A stretch of DNA of 8,591 bases from Anaerolineales bacterium UBA3940 (GCA_002385675.1 DGDY01000063.1:2466-11056); one strand, 5' to 3'; shown: positions 1 to 5,928, counted from the stretch's first letter. Numbers and translations are program-made. The notes: generated from the sequence alone by a model not told the origin.

Positions 1-4
1 TTTA

Positions 5-27
5 GCCGGGGAATTTGATTCCCCGGC
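5..27 (-). terminator. Hairpin after the amidohydrolase gene, probable terminator
   Basis: A perfect 9-bp inverted repeat (arms 5-13 and 19-27, GCCGGGGAA/TTCCCCGGC) with a 5-nt loop starts 2 nt after the amidohydrolase stop codon. Its position and GC-rich stem fit an intrinsic terminator for the minus-strand cluster. The window ends 4 nt further on, so a U-tract cannot be confirmed. The stem could also serve a gene arriving from the left on the plus strand. Confidence 0.65.
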
Positions 28-29
28 CC

Positions 30-1361
30 TCACCCCCGATACTCCCGCATCTGGCGCATGCCGCGCCTGACCATCGCCTGCGCGTGGCGCTCCGCCTCGT
101 ACAGAATCCGCGCCTCGTCGAGCGTTTGCAGTTCGCGGTTGCGCATCAGCCAGCGGCCATCGACCATCACGTCGGTCACGTCGCCGCCCTTCGCCGCAAA
201 GACCAGGTTGGCGATCAGGCTGTGGATGGGCCGCATGTGCGGCGCGTCCAGGTTGACGAGGATCAGGTCGGCGGGCGCGCCGGGCACCAGCGCGCCCATG
301 CCCTCAAAGCCGAGCGCCCGCGCGCCGTTCTGCGTCGCCATCCGCAGCGGTGTGTCGCCGGGCAGCGCCTCCGGGTCGAGCATCAGATACTTCTCGTTGA
401 GCGCGGTCTGGCGCATCACCGCGAACATGTCCATGTCGTTGTTCGAGCCGGGGCCATCCGTGCCCAGGCAGACGCGCACGCCCGCCGCCAGCCGTGGTCG
501 CAGCGGGGGGAAGACCATCGCCAGCTTCATGTAGGTGATGGGGCAGTGCGCGACATGCACGCCCTTCTCCGCGAGGATGTCACGGTCAGGCTCGTTGAGC
601 GCCAGCCCGTGCGCGGCGACCACCCCGCCCGGCACGTCGAACAGCCCCAGGCTGTCCACGAACTGCACCGGGCGCATGCCGTGCCGCTCCAGCGACTGCG
701 TGACCTGCTCCGAGTCCTCGGAGAGATGCAGGTGGATGCCCTGTCCCAGCTCGTGCGCCAGCTCCACGATGCGCGAGAGGAAGTCCGGCGGGCAGATGTA
801 GGGTGAGTGCGGGCCGAGGAACGTGCGGATGCGCCCGTCCGCCGTCCCGTGCGTCTCCTTGATCCACTCGACTGTGTCCTCCAGCCCCGGCCCGACCTCC
901 GCCTCCGGCCCGATGCCGAACACGCACCACGTCAGTACGGCTTTCAGGCCGCTTTCCCGCACCACCTCTGCGACGCGGTCCATGTAGAAGTAGTGGTCGT
1001 TAAAGGCGACCGTGCCGGAGCGGATCATCTCGCACGCGGCGAGTGCCGCGCCCCAGTACACGTCGTCCGGCGTAAGCGCGCTCTCCGCCACCCAGATCTT
1101 CTCGTTCAGCCAGCGGTCGAAGGGGAGGTCCTCCGCCCAGCCGCGCTCGAAGGTCATCGGGCTGTGGCAGTGCGCGTTGACAAAGCCCGGCATGGCGACG
1201 CGCCCGCTGCCGTCCACGACCTCGTCGGCGCGCAGGTCAGGCGGGGCCTCGCCCACATAGGCGATGCGCCCATCCTGCACGACGAGGTCCGCGTCATGCA
1301 GGATCGTGCCGGCGTCATCGAGTGTGACGATTTCCAGATTACGAATGTGGATTGTGGTCAT
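30..1361 (-). CDS. MtaD/SsnA-like metal-dependent amidohydrolase (possible MTA/SAH deaminase)
   Basis: This 443-aa protein has the layout of cyclic amidohydrolases that deaminate purine-type or related substrates, such as 5-methylthioadenosine/S-adenosylhomocysteine deaminase. Visible motifs in order are: PGFVNAHCH (H64 and H66, metal ligands); RGWAEDLPFDRWL and a following IW (about 73-90); GPHSPY (183-188); HLHLSED (210-216, metal ligand H212 and catalytic E215); AAHG with H251; and GTDGPGSNNDMDMF with metal ligand D302. The fold begins and ends with a small beta-sandwich that carries the predicted N- and C-terminal strands. Length is normal for the family and all expected metal ligands are present, so the enzyme is probably active in the cytoplasm. 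The segment HCPITYMKLAM (272-282) departs from the usual HNPxSNxKLxSG of MTA/SAH deaminases, so the substrate is uncertain. ATG at 1361 is preceded by an AAAGG-like site about 9 nt upstream. The gene lies 85 nt downstream of the rhodanese gene on the same strand and could share its transcript. Confidence 0.88.
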   Translation of the reverse strand: MTTIHIRNLEIVTLDDAGTILHDADLVVQDGRIAYVGEAPPDLRADEVVDGSGRVAMPGFVNAHCHSPMTFERGWAEDLPFDRWLNEKIWVAESALTPDDVYWGAALAACEMIRSGTVAFNDHYFYMDRVAEVVRESGLKAVLTWCVFGIGPEAEVGPGLEDTVEWIKETHGTADGRIRTFLGPHSPYICPPDFLSRIVELAHELGQGIHLHLSEDSEQVTQSLERHGMRPVQFVDSLGLFDVPGGVVAAHGLALNEPDRDILAEKGVHVAHCPITYMKLAMVFPPLRPRLAAGVRVCLGTDGPGSNNDMDMFAVMRQTALNEKYLMLDPEALPGDTPLRMATQNGARALGFEGMGALVPGAPADLILVNLDAPHMRPIHSLIANLVFAAKGGDVTDVMVDGRWLMRNRELQTLDEARILYEAERHAQAMVRRGMRQMREYRG

Positions 1362-1388
1362 GGGGCGCAGCCTTTCCCTGCGAGGATG

Positions 1389-1402
1389 AGGATATATATC
1401 CT
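1389..1402. promoter_or_regulatory. Perfect 14-bp AT-rich palindrome upstream of the amidohydrolase
   Basis: AGGATATATATCCT is its own reverse complement. It lies 27 nt upstream of the amidohydrolase start codon, in the most AT-rich stretch of a GC-rich neighbourhood. It could be a repressor operator or overlap a promoter -10 region for a separate amidohydrolase transcript. No convincing -35/-10 pair could be assigned, so the role is inferred from symmetry and position only. Confidence 0.4.
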
Positions 1403-1425
1403 ATCTGTATACCGTTTTGGCTTTG

Positions 1426-1442
1426 GCGGCAAGCTTTGCCGC
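1426..1442 (-). repeat. Short hairpin just after the rhodanese stop codon
   Basis: Arms GCGGCAA (1426-1432) and TTGCCGC (1436-1442) pair perfectly over 7 bp around a 3-nt loop, 4 nt after the rhodanese TAG. There is no T-run on either strand, so it is not a canonical intrinsic terminator. It may be an attenuating or mRNA-stabilising 3' hairpin between the two cluster genes. Confidence 0.4.
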
Positions 1443-1446
1443 GCTG

Positions 1447-1989
1447 CTACTCGCCGCTCTCAACCGGGTAACCGGCGGCGACCCAGGCGTCCAGGCCGCC
1501 GAGCAGAGCGCCGACGTTTTCGTAGCCCATATCGAGGAACGTTTGCGCCGCACGGGCGCTTGATCCCTCGTTGTGTCAGGTACAGTACGTGATGATCGGC
1601 ACGTCTCTGGGCAGCGCGGCGTATGCCTCGCGGGGGGAGTCCTTCGGCAGGTGCACTGCGCCGGGGATGTGTGCCTGCTCGTACGAGGTTTCCTGTCGCG
1701 TATCGACGAATAGAACCTCCCCCGCGTCAAACAGTTCTTTGGCCTGCTCGACCGGGATGCGCGGCACGCCGGGGTAGGGGATTTCCTCGCTGTCTGCGAC
1801 AGGCACGCCCCGGCTGAACACGAACACGGCTATCGCCACAACGACCAGCAGCATGATCGCGCTGAACAGCAGCATGACCGGCGGGCCGGGGCGGGCTGCT
1901 TCCTGCCTGAGTGCTGTGCCGCACTCCGGGCAGTGGTCGGCATCGGCGCTGACGCCCGCGCTGCAGTTAGGGCAGCGTCTCTGTTCCAT
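1447..1989 (-). CDS. Membrane-anchored zinc-ribbon rhodanese, predicted selenoprotein (UGA = Sec138)
   Basis: Read through an in-frame UGA at 1578-1576, the gene encodes 180 residues and ends at TAG (1449-1447). Domains in order: a zinc ribbon with CxxC pairs C6/C9 and C20/C23; one transmembrane helix (about 37-59, VMLLFSAIMLLVVVAIAVF); and a rhodanese domain (about 75-178) with LFVDTRQETSYEQAHIPGA, the active-site loop YCT-U-HNEGSSARAA, and the C-terminal GGLDAW. Rhodaneses move sulfane sulfur (or selenium) through a persulfide on the loop cysteine. Sec138 aligns with that residue; for example, E. coli GlpE has CYHGNSSKGAA at this place. Many relatives have YCTCPNE here, so this is a Cys-to-Sec replacement. 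The 42 codons after the UGA keep all family features, which argues against a decayed gene. Start ATG at 1989 has a strong AGGGAGG site 6 nt upstream. The gene overlaps the 3' end of the preceding gene by 23 nt, suggesting coupled translation. Basic residues before the helix and acidic ones after it suggest the rhodanese faces outward. The alternative is a truncated 137-aa product or a sequencing error. Confidence 0.8.
1533..1570 (-). promoter_or_regulatory. Candidate bacterial SECIS element
   Basis: Directly downstream of the UGA the minus-strand RNA forms a two-tier stem-loop. The lower stem CGAGGGA (1570-1564) pairs with UUCCUCG (1539-1533) over 7 bp including one G-U. An internal loop of 4 and 5 nt follows. 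The upper stem GCGCC (1559-1555) pairs perfectly with GGCGC (1549-1545) under the apical loop CGUGC (1554-1550). The apical loop begins 22 nt after the UGA and has G as its second base, followed by U. Bacterial SECIS elements are known to lie inside the coding region just after UGA, with the apical loop roughly 16-37 nt away and a G in its first two positions; this fits. SelB binding is inferred. Confidence 0.65.
1576..1578 (-). other. In-frame UGA codon at the rhodanese active site (predicted Sec)
   Basis: The codon is TGA in the same frame as both flanking halves of the rhodanese gene, preceded by TAC TGT ACC (Tyr-Cys-Thr) and followed by CAC AAC GAG (His-Asn-Glu). Two intact genes in this window end in TGA inside or at the edge of unrelated sequence (4831-4833 and 5926-5928), so a genome-wide TGA-to-amino-acid reassignment is unlikely. 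Recoding as selenocysteine is the best explanation. Confidence 0.75.
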
Positions 1990-3217
1990 GATGTGCCTCC
2001 CTCTCAGGGTGGGGTGATGGTGTTGTGTCCACGGCCCGCCGCCGGCTGGCGCGGACTTTGACCGCGCGCAGGATCGACCGTACGGCCCTTGTACCCGGCC
2101 CCCGGCTGCGGATCACGTTGTGCATGCGCCGGGGGGCGTCCGCCTCGCCGCCCCGGAACTGGATCAGCATCACGTCGAGCGTGTACTGCGCCTCGAAGCC
2201 GAAGCTGCCGAGCAGCAACCGCGTCAGCGCGCGCAGGCGGTCGGCGTAAGGCCCGCCGCGCTGCTGCACGAAGGCTAGCCAGCGCCGCCGCTGCTCGCCG
2301 GTGGTACGCCTGTCCCCGCGCACGCCGTAGTTGGTAAAGAGCATCCCCGGCATGAACGTTGCCCGCCCGCTCTCCGGGTCGTAATCGAACGCCTCTACCA
2401 TCATCTTAAGCTTGCGCAGGTAGCGCCCCTGATAGCGGGTGTGCGGCCAGCGGCACAACTCGAAGCGGAAGCCCTGCAGCCCGACCGTCGCCACGTTGAA
2501 CTCGTCGCCCGGCACACCCTGCACCTCGACACGCGGATCCGGCCCCGGATAGCGGACCGGGTAATCGTGCGACTTCGCCGTTCTGACAACCCGGTGCGGC
2601 TTGAAGGCCAGCTTCTGCGCGTCGTCATACAGGATGCGGTAGTAGAGCGTCATCCGGTACTCGAATGTGGGGGGAGCCCGTGGCTCCAGCCAGTCGGGGA
2701 CGGGCATCGCCCGCCAGATCAGCCGGTCAGGGTCGGTGCTGGGGTCCGGGCTGCGGTCGGGGAACATGAAGAACGACGGTACGAAGCTGATGCGCGTGCC
2801 GCCTGCCGCTTCCTGCTGGCGGATGCGGTCGATGAGAAAGCCGAAACCGCGCGTGTGGAAGCCGTGCGGGAAGTTGATCGTCTCCACGCTGAACCCGCGC
2901 AGGAGCACCGTCGCACGGAGGCCGGGGCGGGGCAGCACATGCGTGACCGGATCGCCTTGCCGCTCCACACCCTCGCCGACCGCGCCGCTCACGTCAAGCG
3001 TCACCTCGCCGTCGATAAAGCCCGTCGTCGGCGTGCCCGCCTGGTGTACGGTCGTGACGGCGTGGCAGATGTCCGGAGGGAAGCGACCGATGGACATGCC
3101 GCTCTGATAGGTGACGTTCGCGTCAGGCCCGGCGCTGATGCACGACGCAAACAGGTTGACCCGGTGCGGGTCATTCTCCCAGAAATGGTCAAAGCCCTGC
3201 CAGATGGCTGCTTTCAT
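1967..3217 (-). CDS. Unrecognised 416-aa protein upstream of the selenoprotein rhodanese
   Basis: I do not recognise this family. The product starts MKAAIWQGFDHFWENDPHR and has no clear signal peptide or transmembrane segment, so it is probably cytoplasmic. The first two thirds are rich in aromatic and proline residues with short predicted strands (for example VNFP-like and FGFLIDRIRQQ segments near 115-137, and FRFELCRWPHTRYQGRYLRK near 250-270). The C-terminal 60 residues are strongly basic (RRMHNVIRSRGPGTR, VKVRASRRRA). It has cysteines only at about positions 26, 51 and 256, with no CxxC motif. ATG at 3217 is the only ordinary start near the 5' end, because a stop lies in frame at 3286-3284; GAGGAG is about 14 nt upstream, further than ideal. 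Stop is TAA, 23 nt inside the rhodanese gene. The overlap suggests the two are co-expressed and may act together. Confidence 0.75.
   Translation of the reverse strand: MKAAIWQGFDHFWENDPHRVNLFASCISAGPDANVTYQSGMSIGRFPPDICHAVTTVHQAGTPTTGFIDGEVTLDVSGAVGEGVERQGDPVTHVLPRPGLRATVLLRGFSVETINFPHGFHTRGFGFLIDRIRQQEAAGGTRISFVPSFFMFPDRSPDPSTDPDRLIWRAMPVPDWLEPRAPPTFEYRMTLYYRILYDDAQKLAFKPHRVVRTAKSHDYPVRYPGPDPRVEVQGVPGDEFNVATVGLQGFRFELCRWPHTRYQGRYLRKLKMMVEAFDYDPESGRATFMPGMLFTNYGVRGDRRTTGEQRRRWLAFVQQRGGPYADRLRALTRLLLGSFGFEAQYTLDVMLIQFRGGEADAPRRMHNVIRSRGPGTRAVRSILRAVKVRASRRRAVDTTPSPHPEREAHHGTETLP
1996..2002 (-). promoter_or_regulatory. Ribosome binding site of the rhodanese gene
   Basis: AGGGAGG on the minus strand lies 6 nt before the ATG at 1989-1987 and inside the coding region of the upstream 416-aa gene. 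It fixes the start of the rhodanese gene within the overlap and implies its translation follows that of the upstream gene. Confidence 0.8.
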
Positions 3218-3237
3218 ACCGCTGCGGCTGTCTCCTC

Positions 3238-3250
3238 GTACGGTCCGTAC
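3238..3250. promoter_or_regulatory. 13-bp dyad in the 5' leader of the 416-aa gene
   Basis: Arms GTACGG (3238-3243) and CCGTAC (3245-3250) are perfect inverted repeats around one base. The dyad lies between the candidate promoter and the start codon of the minus-strand cluster. It is a plausible operator for a dimeric repressor, but may be chance. Confidence 0.35.
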
Positions 3251-3258
3251 CTCTTTAA

Positions 3259-3287
3259 AGTGTAGTGTTCCTGGTAGCCAGCATCAA
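3259..3287 (-). promoter_or_regulatory. Candidate promoter of the minus-strand rhodanese cluster
   Basis: On the minus strand TTGATG (3287-3282) and TACACT (3264-3259) are separated by exactly 17 nt; each matches four of six positions of the housekeeping sigma consensus. Transcription would begin about 35 nt before the 416-aa gene. The match is moderate, so this is a candidate only. The remainder of the 203-nt divergent region (3218-3420) holds no recognisable gene and must also contain the promoter of the plus-strand gene at 3421. Confidence 0.35.
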
Positions 3288-3420
3288 GGATAGCGAGGAG
3301 GCCCCCCGCCGCACCCTCTAACCAGACTTTAGTGTGCGAGCGGCAGGCTTGCTGGTAAACTTGTTGAATGTCGATGATTAGCCGACGTTCGGTTGGGCCT
3401 TCACGAGACAGAGAGGCACT

Positions 3421-4833
3421 ATGATCAAGCGTTACAGCACCGGCTTCACGGTGTTCCTGCTTATCTCCGATCTGCTGCTCGTGGTTGCGGCGCTGTTCCT
3501 CGCGACGCAGGCGCGTCTTATCCTTCCCTACGGCAAGGCGATCCCTGACTCGGAGGTGCTGCTGCCGCCCACCGTCTACGGCATGGCAGCGGTGATCTGG
3601 CTCACCACGTTCGTCATGCTGAACGTCTACTCGCCCCGGAACACGGCCCGGGTGCTGCGTGAGCTTCGCACGATCACCGTTGCGACCGCCTTTGCGTGGC
3701 TCGTCCTGATTGGCGCGCTGTACCTGACCTACCGCCAGATCTCCCGCCTGCAGATTGTGTACTTCGGCGTTCTTGTGACGCTGTTCCTGTATACTCACCG
3801 CGTTGCCGTGCGCGGGTTCTTCAAGGCGACCGGCGGGCGCAGCATCGATTCACGCAAGGTGCTGATCCTCGGCACGGAAAGCCTCGGCCTGCAGGTCGCC
3901 AGCATGGTGAAGTCCTACGCGTGGTCGGGCCTGTACCTGCTCGGCTTTTTGCGCAACGGCGACAACCTCGATGAGGAGTCGCTGCCTGCGCCGGTGCTCG
4001 GCACGATCGACGATGCCCCGCGCGTGATCCAGGAGACCGGCGCGAACGAGATCGTCATCGCGCTCGGCGCAGAGGAGCACGCGAAGCTGGAGAAGCTCGT
4101 CTACGAGCTGCACCAACTGCCGGTGAATATCCGCATGGTGCCTGACGCCATGCACCTGGCTTTCCTCAACCTGCATGTTGAGGACTTCGGCGGGATGCCG
4201 CTCCTGACGCTCAAGGAGCCGGTGCTCACGCCGCTCCAGCGCGCGGTCAAGCGGGCCTTTGACATCGTCGTGTCCTTCATCCTGCTGATCTTCTCGCTGC
4301 CGCTGATGGCGGCTATTGCCATCGCCATCAAGCGGGACAGCCCCGGCCCGGTCTTCTTCCTGCAGGAGCGCATCGGTGAGGGGGGGCGCCCGTTCAAGAT
4401 GATCAAGTTCCGCACCATGATCGATGGGGCGGAGGAGATGGCGCACGAGGTCATCACCTACGACGAGGCGGGCAACATCATCCACAAGCGCCCGGACGAC
4501 CCTCGCGTGACGAGGGTCGGGTACTGGCTGCGCCGCAACAGCCTGGACGAACTGCCGCAGCTTATCAACGTGCTCAAGGGCGATATGAGCCTCGTCGGGC
4601 CGCGCCCTGAGATGCCCTGGCTTGTTGAGAAATACGAGTCCTGGCAGCGCAAGCGCTTTGAGGTCCCCCAGGGCCTGACCGGCTGGTGGCAGGTTGGCGG
4701 GCGGGCCAACAATCCCATGCACCTCAGCACCGAGGAAGACCTGCTTTACATCCGCAACTACTCGCTCTGGCTTGATATCGTGATCCTGTGGCGCACGATC
4801 GGCGCGGTATTGCGCCGCCGGGGCGCGTTCTGA
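3421..4833 (+). CDS. Polyprenyl-phosphate sugar-1-phosphate transferase (WcaJ/WbaP-like, initiating exopolysaccharide synthesis)
   Basis: This 470-aa membrane enzyme transfers a sugar-1-phosphate from a nucleotide sugar to undecaprenyl phosphate, the first step of lipid-linked capsule, exopolysaccharide or O-antigen synthesis. Four hydrophobic segments lie in the N-terminal part (about 9-31, 52-70, 88-105, 108-128). A Rossmann-like CoA-binding-type domain follows, with [11 protein letters not shown] (146-156). The catalytic domain starts at KRAFD (277-281) and a membrane segment (282-304). It then carries [19 protein letters not shown] (315-333), [14 protein letters not shown] (359-372), SLDELPQ with the catalytic Asp376-Glu377 pair, [12 protein letters not shown] (386-397) and [11 protein letters not shown] (418-428). 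This is a complete polyisoprenyl-phosphate hexose-phosphotransferase. The sugar (glucose, galactose or other) cannot be read from sequence. ATG at 3421 follows GAGAGG by 4 nt. No glycosyltransferase or polymerase gene is adjacent, so it stands apart from any larger polysaccharide cluster in this window. Confidence 0.93.
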   Translation: MIKRYSTGFTVFLLISDLLLVVAALFLATQARLILPYGKAIPDSEVLLPPTVYGMAAVIWLTTFVMLNVYSPRNTARVLRELRTITVATAFAWLVLIGALYLTYRQISRLQIVYFGVLVTLFLYTHRVAVRGFFKATGGRSIDSRKVLILGTESLGLQVASMVKSYAWSGLYLLGFLRNGDNLDEESLPAPVLGTIDDAPRVIQETGANEIVIALGAEEHAKLEKLVYELHQLPVNIRMVPDAMHLAFLNLHVEDFGGMPLLTLKEPVLTPLQRAVKRAFDIVVSFILLIFSLPLMAAIAIAIKRDSPGPVFFLQERIGEGGRPFKMIKFRTMIDGAEEMAHEVITYDEAGNIIHKRPDDPRVTRVGYWLRRNSLDELPQLINVLKGDMSLVGPRPEMPWLVEKYESWQRKRFEVPQGLTGWWQVGGRANNPMHLSTEEDLLYIRNYSLWLDIVILWRTIGAVLRRRGAF

Positions 4834-4845
4834 TCATCTCATCAC

Positions 4846-4857
4846 TCACATTTGTGA
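4846..4857. promoter_or_regulatory. Inverted repeat upstream of the SorC-family gene, candidate operator
   Basis: TCACA (4846-4850) and TGTGA (4853-4857) are perfect inverted arms around TT. The site lies 15 nt upstream of the candidate -35 element of the regulator gene. SorC-family proteins often bind near their own promoters, so autoregulation is plausible but inferred. Confidence 0.35.
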
Positions 4858-4872
4858 TCTGAAAAGCAATTG

Positions 4873-4901
4873 TGTACAGAACCGGCGACCTGTGCTATGA
4901 T
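4873..4901 (+). promoter_or_regulatory. Probable promoter of the SorC-family regulator
   Basis: TATGAT (4896-4901) matches five of six -10 positions and is preceded by TG plus one base, forming an extended -10. TGTACA (4873-4878) is a weaker -35 at the ideal 17-nt spacing. Transcription would begin near 4908, leaving a leader of about 28 nt. This suggests the regulator is transcribed independently of the sugar-phosphate transferase gene ending at 4833. Confidence 0.55.
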
Positions 4902-4935
4902 TCAGGCGTGAGCCTAACTCTAGACAGGATGTGAT

Positions 4936-5928
4936 ATGTCTGCCCGGAATGGTACGTGGTTCCCGGCCAGCGAGGACCGCTTCAGCCTGCTCGTGCGCGT
5001 CGCCAGCATGTATTATGAAGACGGCTTGACGCAGCGTGAGATCTCCACGCGTCTGGGTTATTCGCGCTCGGCAATCTCACGTCTCCTCACCGAAGCGCAC
5101 AACGCTGGCATCGTCGAGATCCGCGTACACCACCCCCTCCGTCGTGATAACGAGCTGGAGAAGGCGCTGCGCGAGCGCTTCGATCTGCGCGAGTGCCGCG
5201 TGCTTGTTTCGACCACCATTCCCTATGCCAAGATGCTGCGCCGCATCGGCGAGCAGGCCGCGCGGCTCGTTGAGCAGAGCATCGGGCCTGACTCGGTGCT
5301 CGGCGTGTCGTGGGGCACGAGCGTTTACGAGGTCGCACACGCCCTGCGCCCGCCCTACTACCCCGGTGTGCAGGTCGTGCAGTTGATCGGCGCGCTCGGC
5401 ACCCCGGACCCGCAGATCGACGGGCCGGAGCTTGCCCGCTGGTTTGCCCAGCTTTACGGCGCTCGCTACCAGACGCTGCCCGCCCCGCTGATCGTCGACA
5501 GCCCCGCCGTCCGCGACGCCCTGATGATGGATCGCCACGTGAAAGAGGTGCTCCAGAACGCCAGCCGGGTGGATGTCGCCGTGGTTGGCATCGGCACGAT
5601 TGACCCGTCGATGTCCAGCCTGCTGCGTGCCGGTTATCTGACGCCAAAGGAGCTCAAGGACCTGGCCGAGTCGGGCGTGGTAGGCGATGTGTGCGCGCTG
5701 ATGTTTGACATCGAGGGCAACCTGCTCGACGTGCCGCTGGCGCGGCGTGTGGTCGGCGTGCAGGCCGACATGCTGCGTCAAATCCCCCTCGTGCTTGGTG
5801 TGGCGTGCGGAGCAGTGAAGGCCGCCGCTATCCACGGCGCCCTGCGGGCCCGTCTGATCAACGCACTGGTGACTGACGGCGAGGCGGCCCGCCGCGTGCT
5901 CGAACTGTCCGACGAGCTGTGCGACTGA
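4936..5928 (+). CDS. SorC/DeoR-type sugar-responsive transcriptional regulator
   Basis: This 330-aa cytoplasmic DNA-binding protein has an N-terminal helix-turn-helix (about 17-56: RVASMYYEDGLTQREIS then GYSRSAISRLLTEAHNAG) followed by the SorC effector-binding domain. That domain shows GVSWGTS (123-129), QLIGALG (149-155), VVGIGT (216-221), GDVCALMFDIEGN (250-262) and the closing VACGAVKAAAIHGALRA (289-305). Members sense phosphorylated sugars or polyols and control sugar-use operons. No transport or catabolic operon is adjacent in this window, so its ligand and targets are unknown. ATG at 4936 is preceded by AGGA (4926-4929) at 6-nt spacing, and the length is normal for the family. The gene ends in TGA 37 nt before a strong hairpin. 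Confidence 0.93.
   Translation: MSARNGTWFPASEDRFSLLVRVASMYYEDGLTQREISTRLGYSRSAISRLLTEAHNAGIVEIRVHHPLRRDNELEKALRERFDLRECRVLVSTTIPYAKMLRRIGEQAARLVEQSIGPDSVLGVSWGTSVYEVAHALRPPYYPGVQVVQLIGALGTPDPQIDGPELARWFAQLYGARYQTLPAPLIVDSPAVRDALMMDRHVKEVLQNASRVDVAVVGIGTIDPSMSSLLRAGYLTPKELKDLAESGVVGDVCALMFDIEGNLLDVPLARRVVGVQADMLRQIPLVLGVACGAVKAAAIHGALRARLINALVTDGEAARRVLELSDELCD

Noticed and set aside
15..806. Plus-strand open frame opposite the amidohydrolase
   Set aside because: Antisense shadow with repetitive Arg/His/Val content; the minus strand encodes a complete metalloenzyme here.
1576..1578. Genome-wide reassignment of TGA (genetic code 4 or 25)
   Set aside because: The transferase and regulator genes at 3421 and 4936 and the genes ending at 30 and 7558 all use TGA as a normal stop at the expected family length.
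1447..1578. Pseudogene created by a nonsense mutation
   Set aside because: Downstream codons show no frameshift or motif loss, and a SECIS-like structure lies in the right place. A single-base sequencing error cannot be fully excluded without reads.
1576..1989. A 137-aa rhodanese ending at the UGA as the complete gene product
   Set aside because: It would stop at the catalytic loop and lose the last strand and helix of the fold, although those are encoded intact in the same frame directly after the UGA.
3850..4722. Minus-strand open frame of 290 codons opposite the sugar-phosphate transferase
   Set aside because: Antisense shadow; the plus-strand product has all catalytic motifs, and this one has low-complexity His/Arg/Asp-rich sequence.
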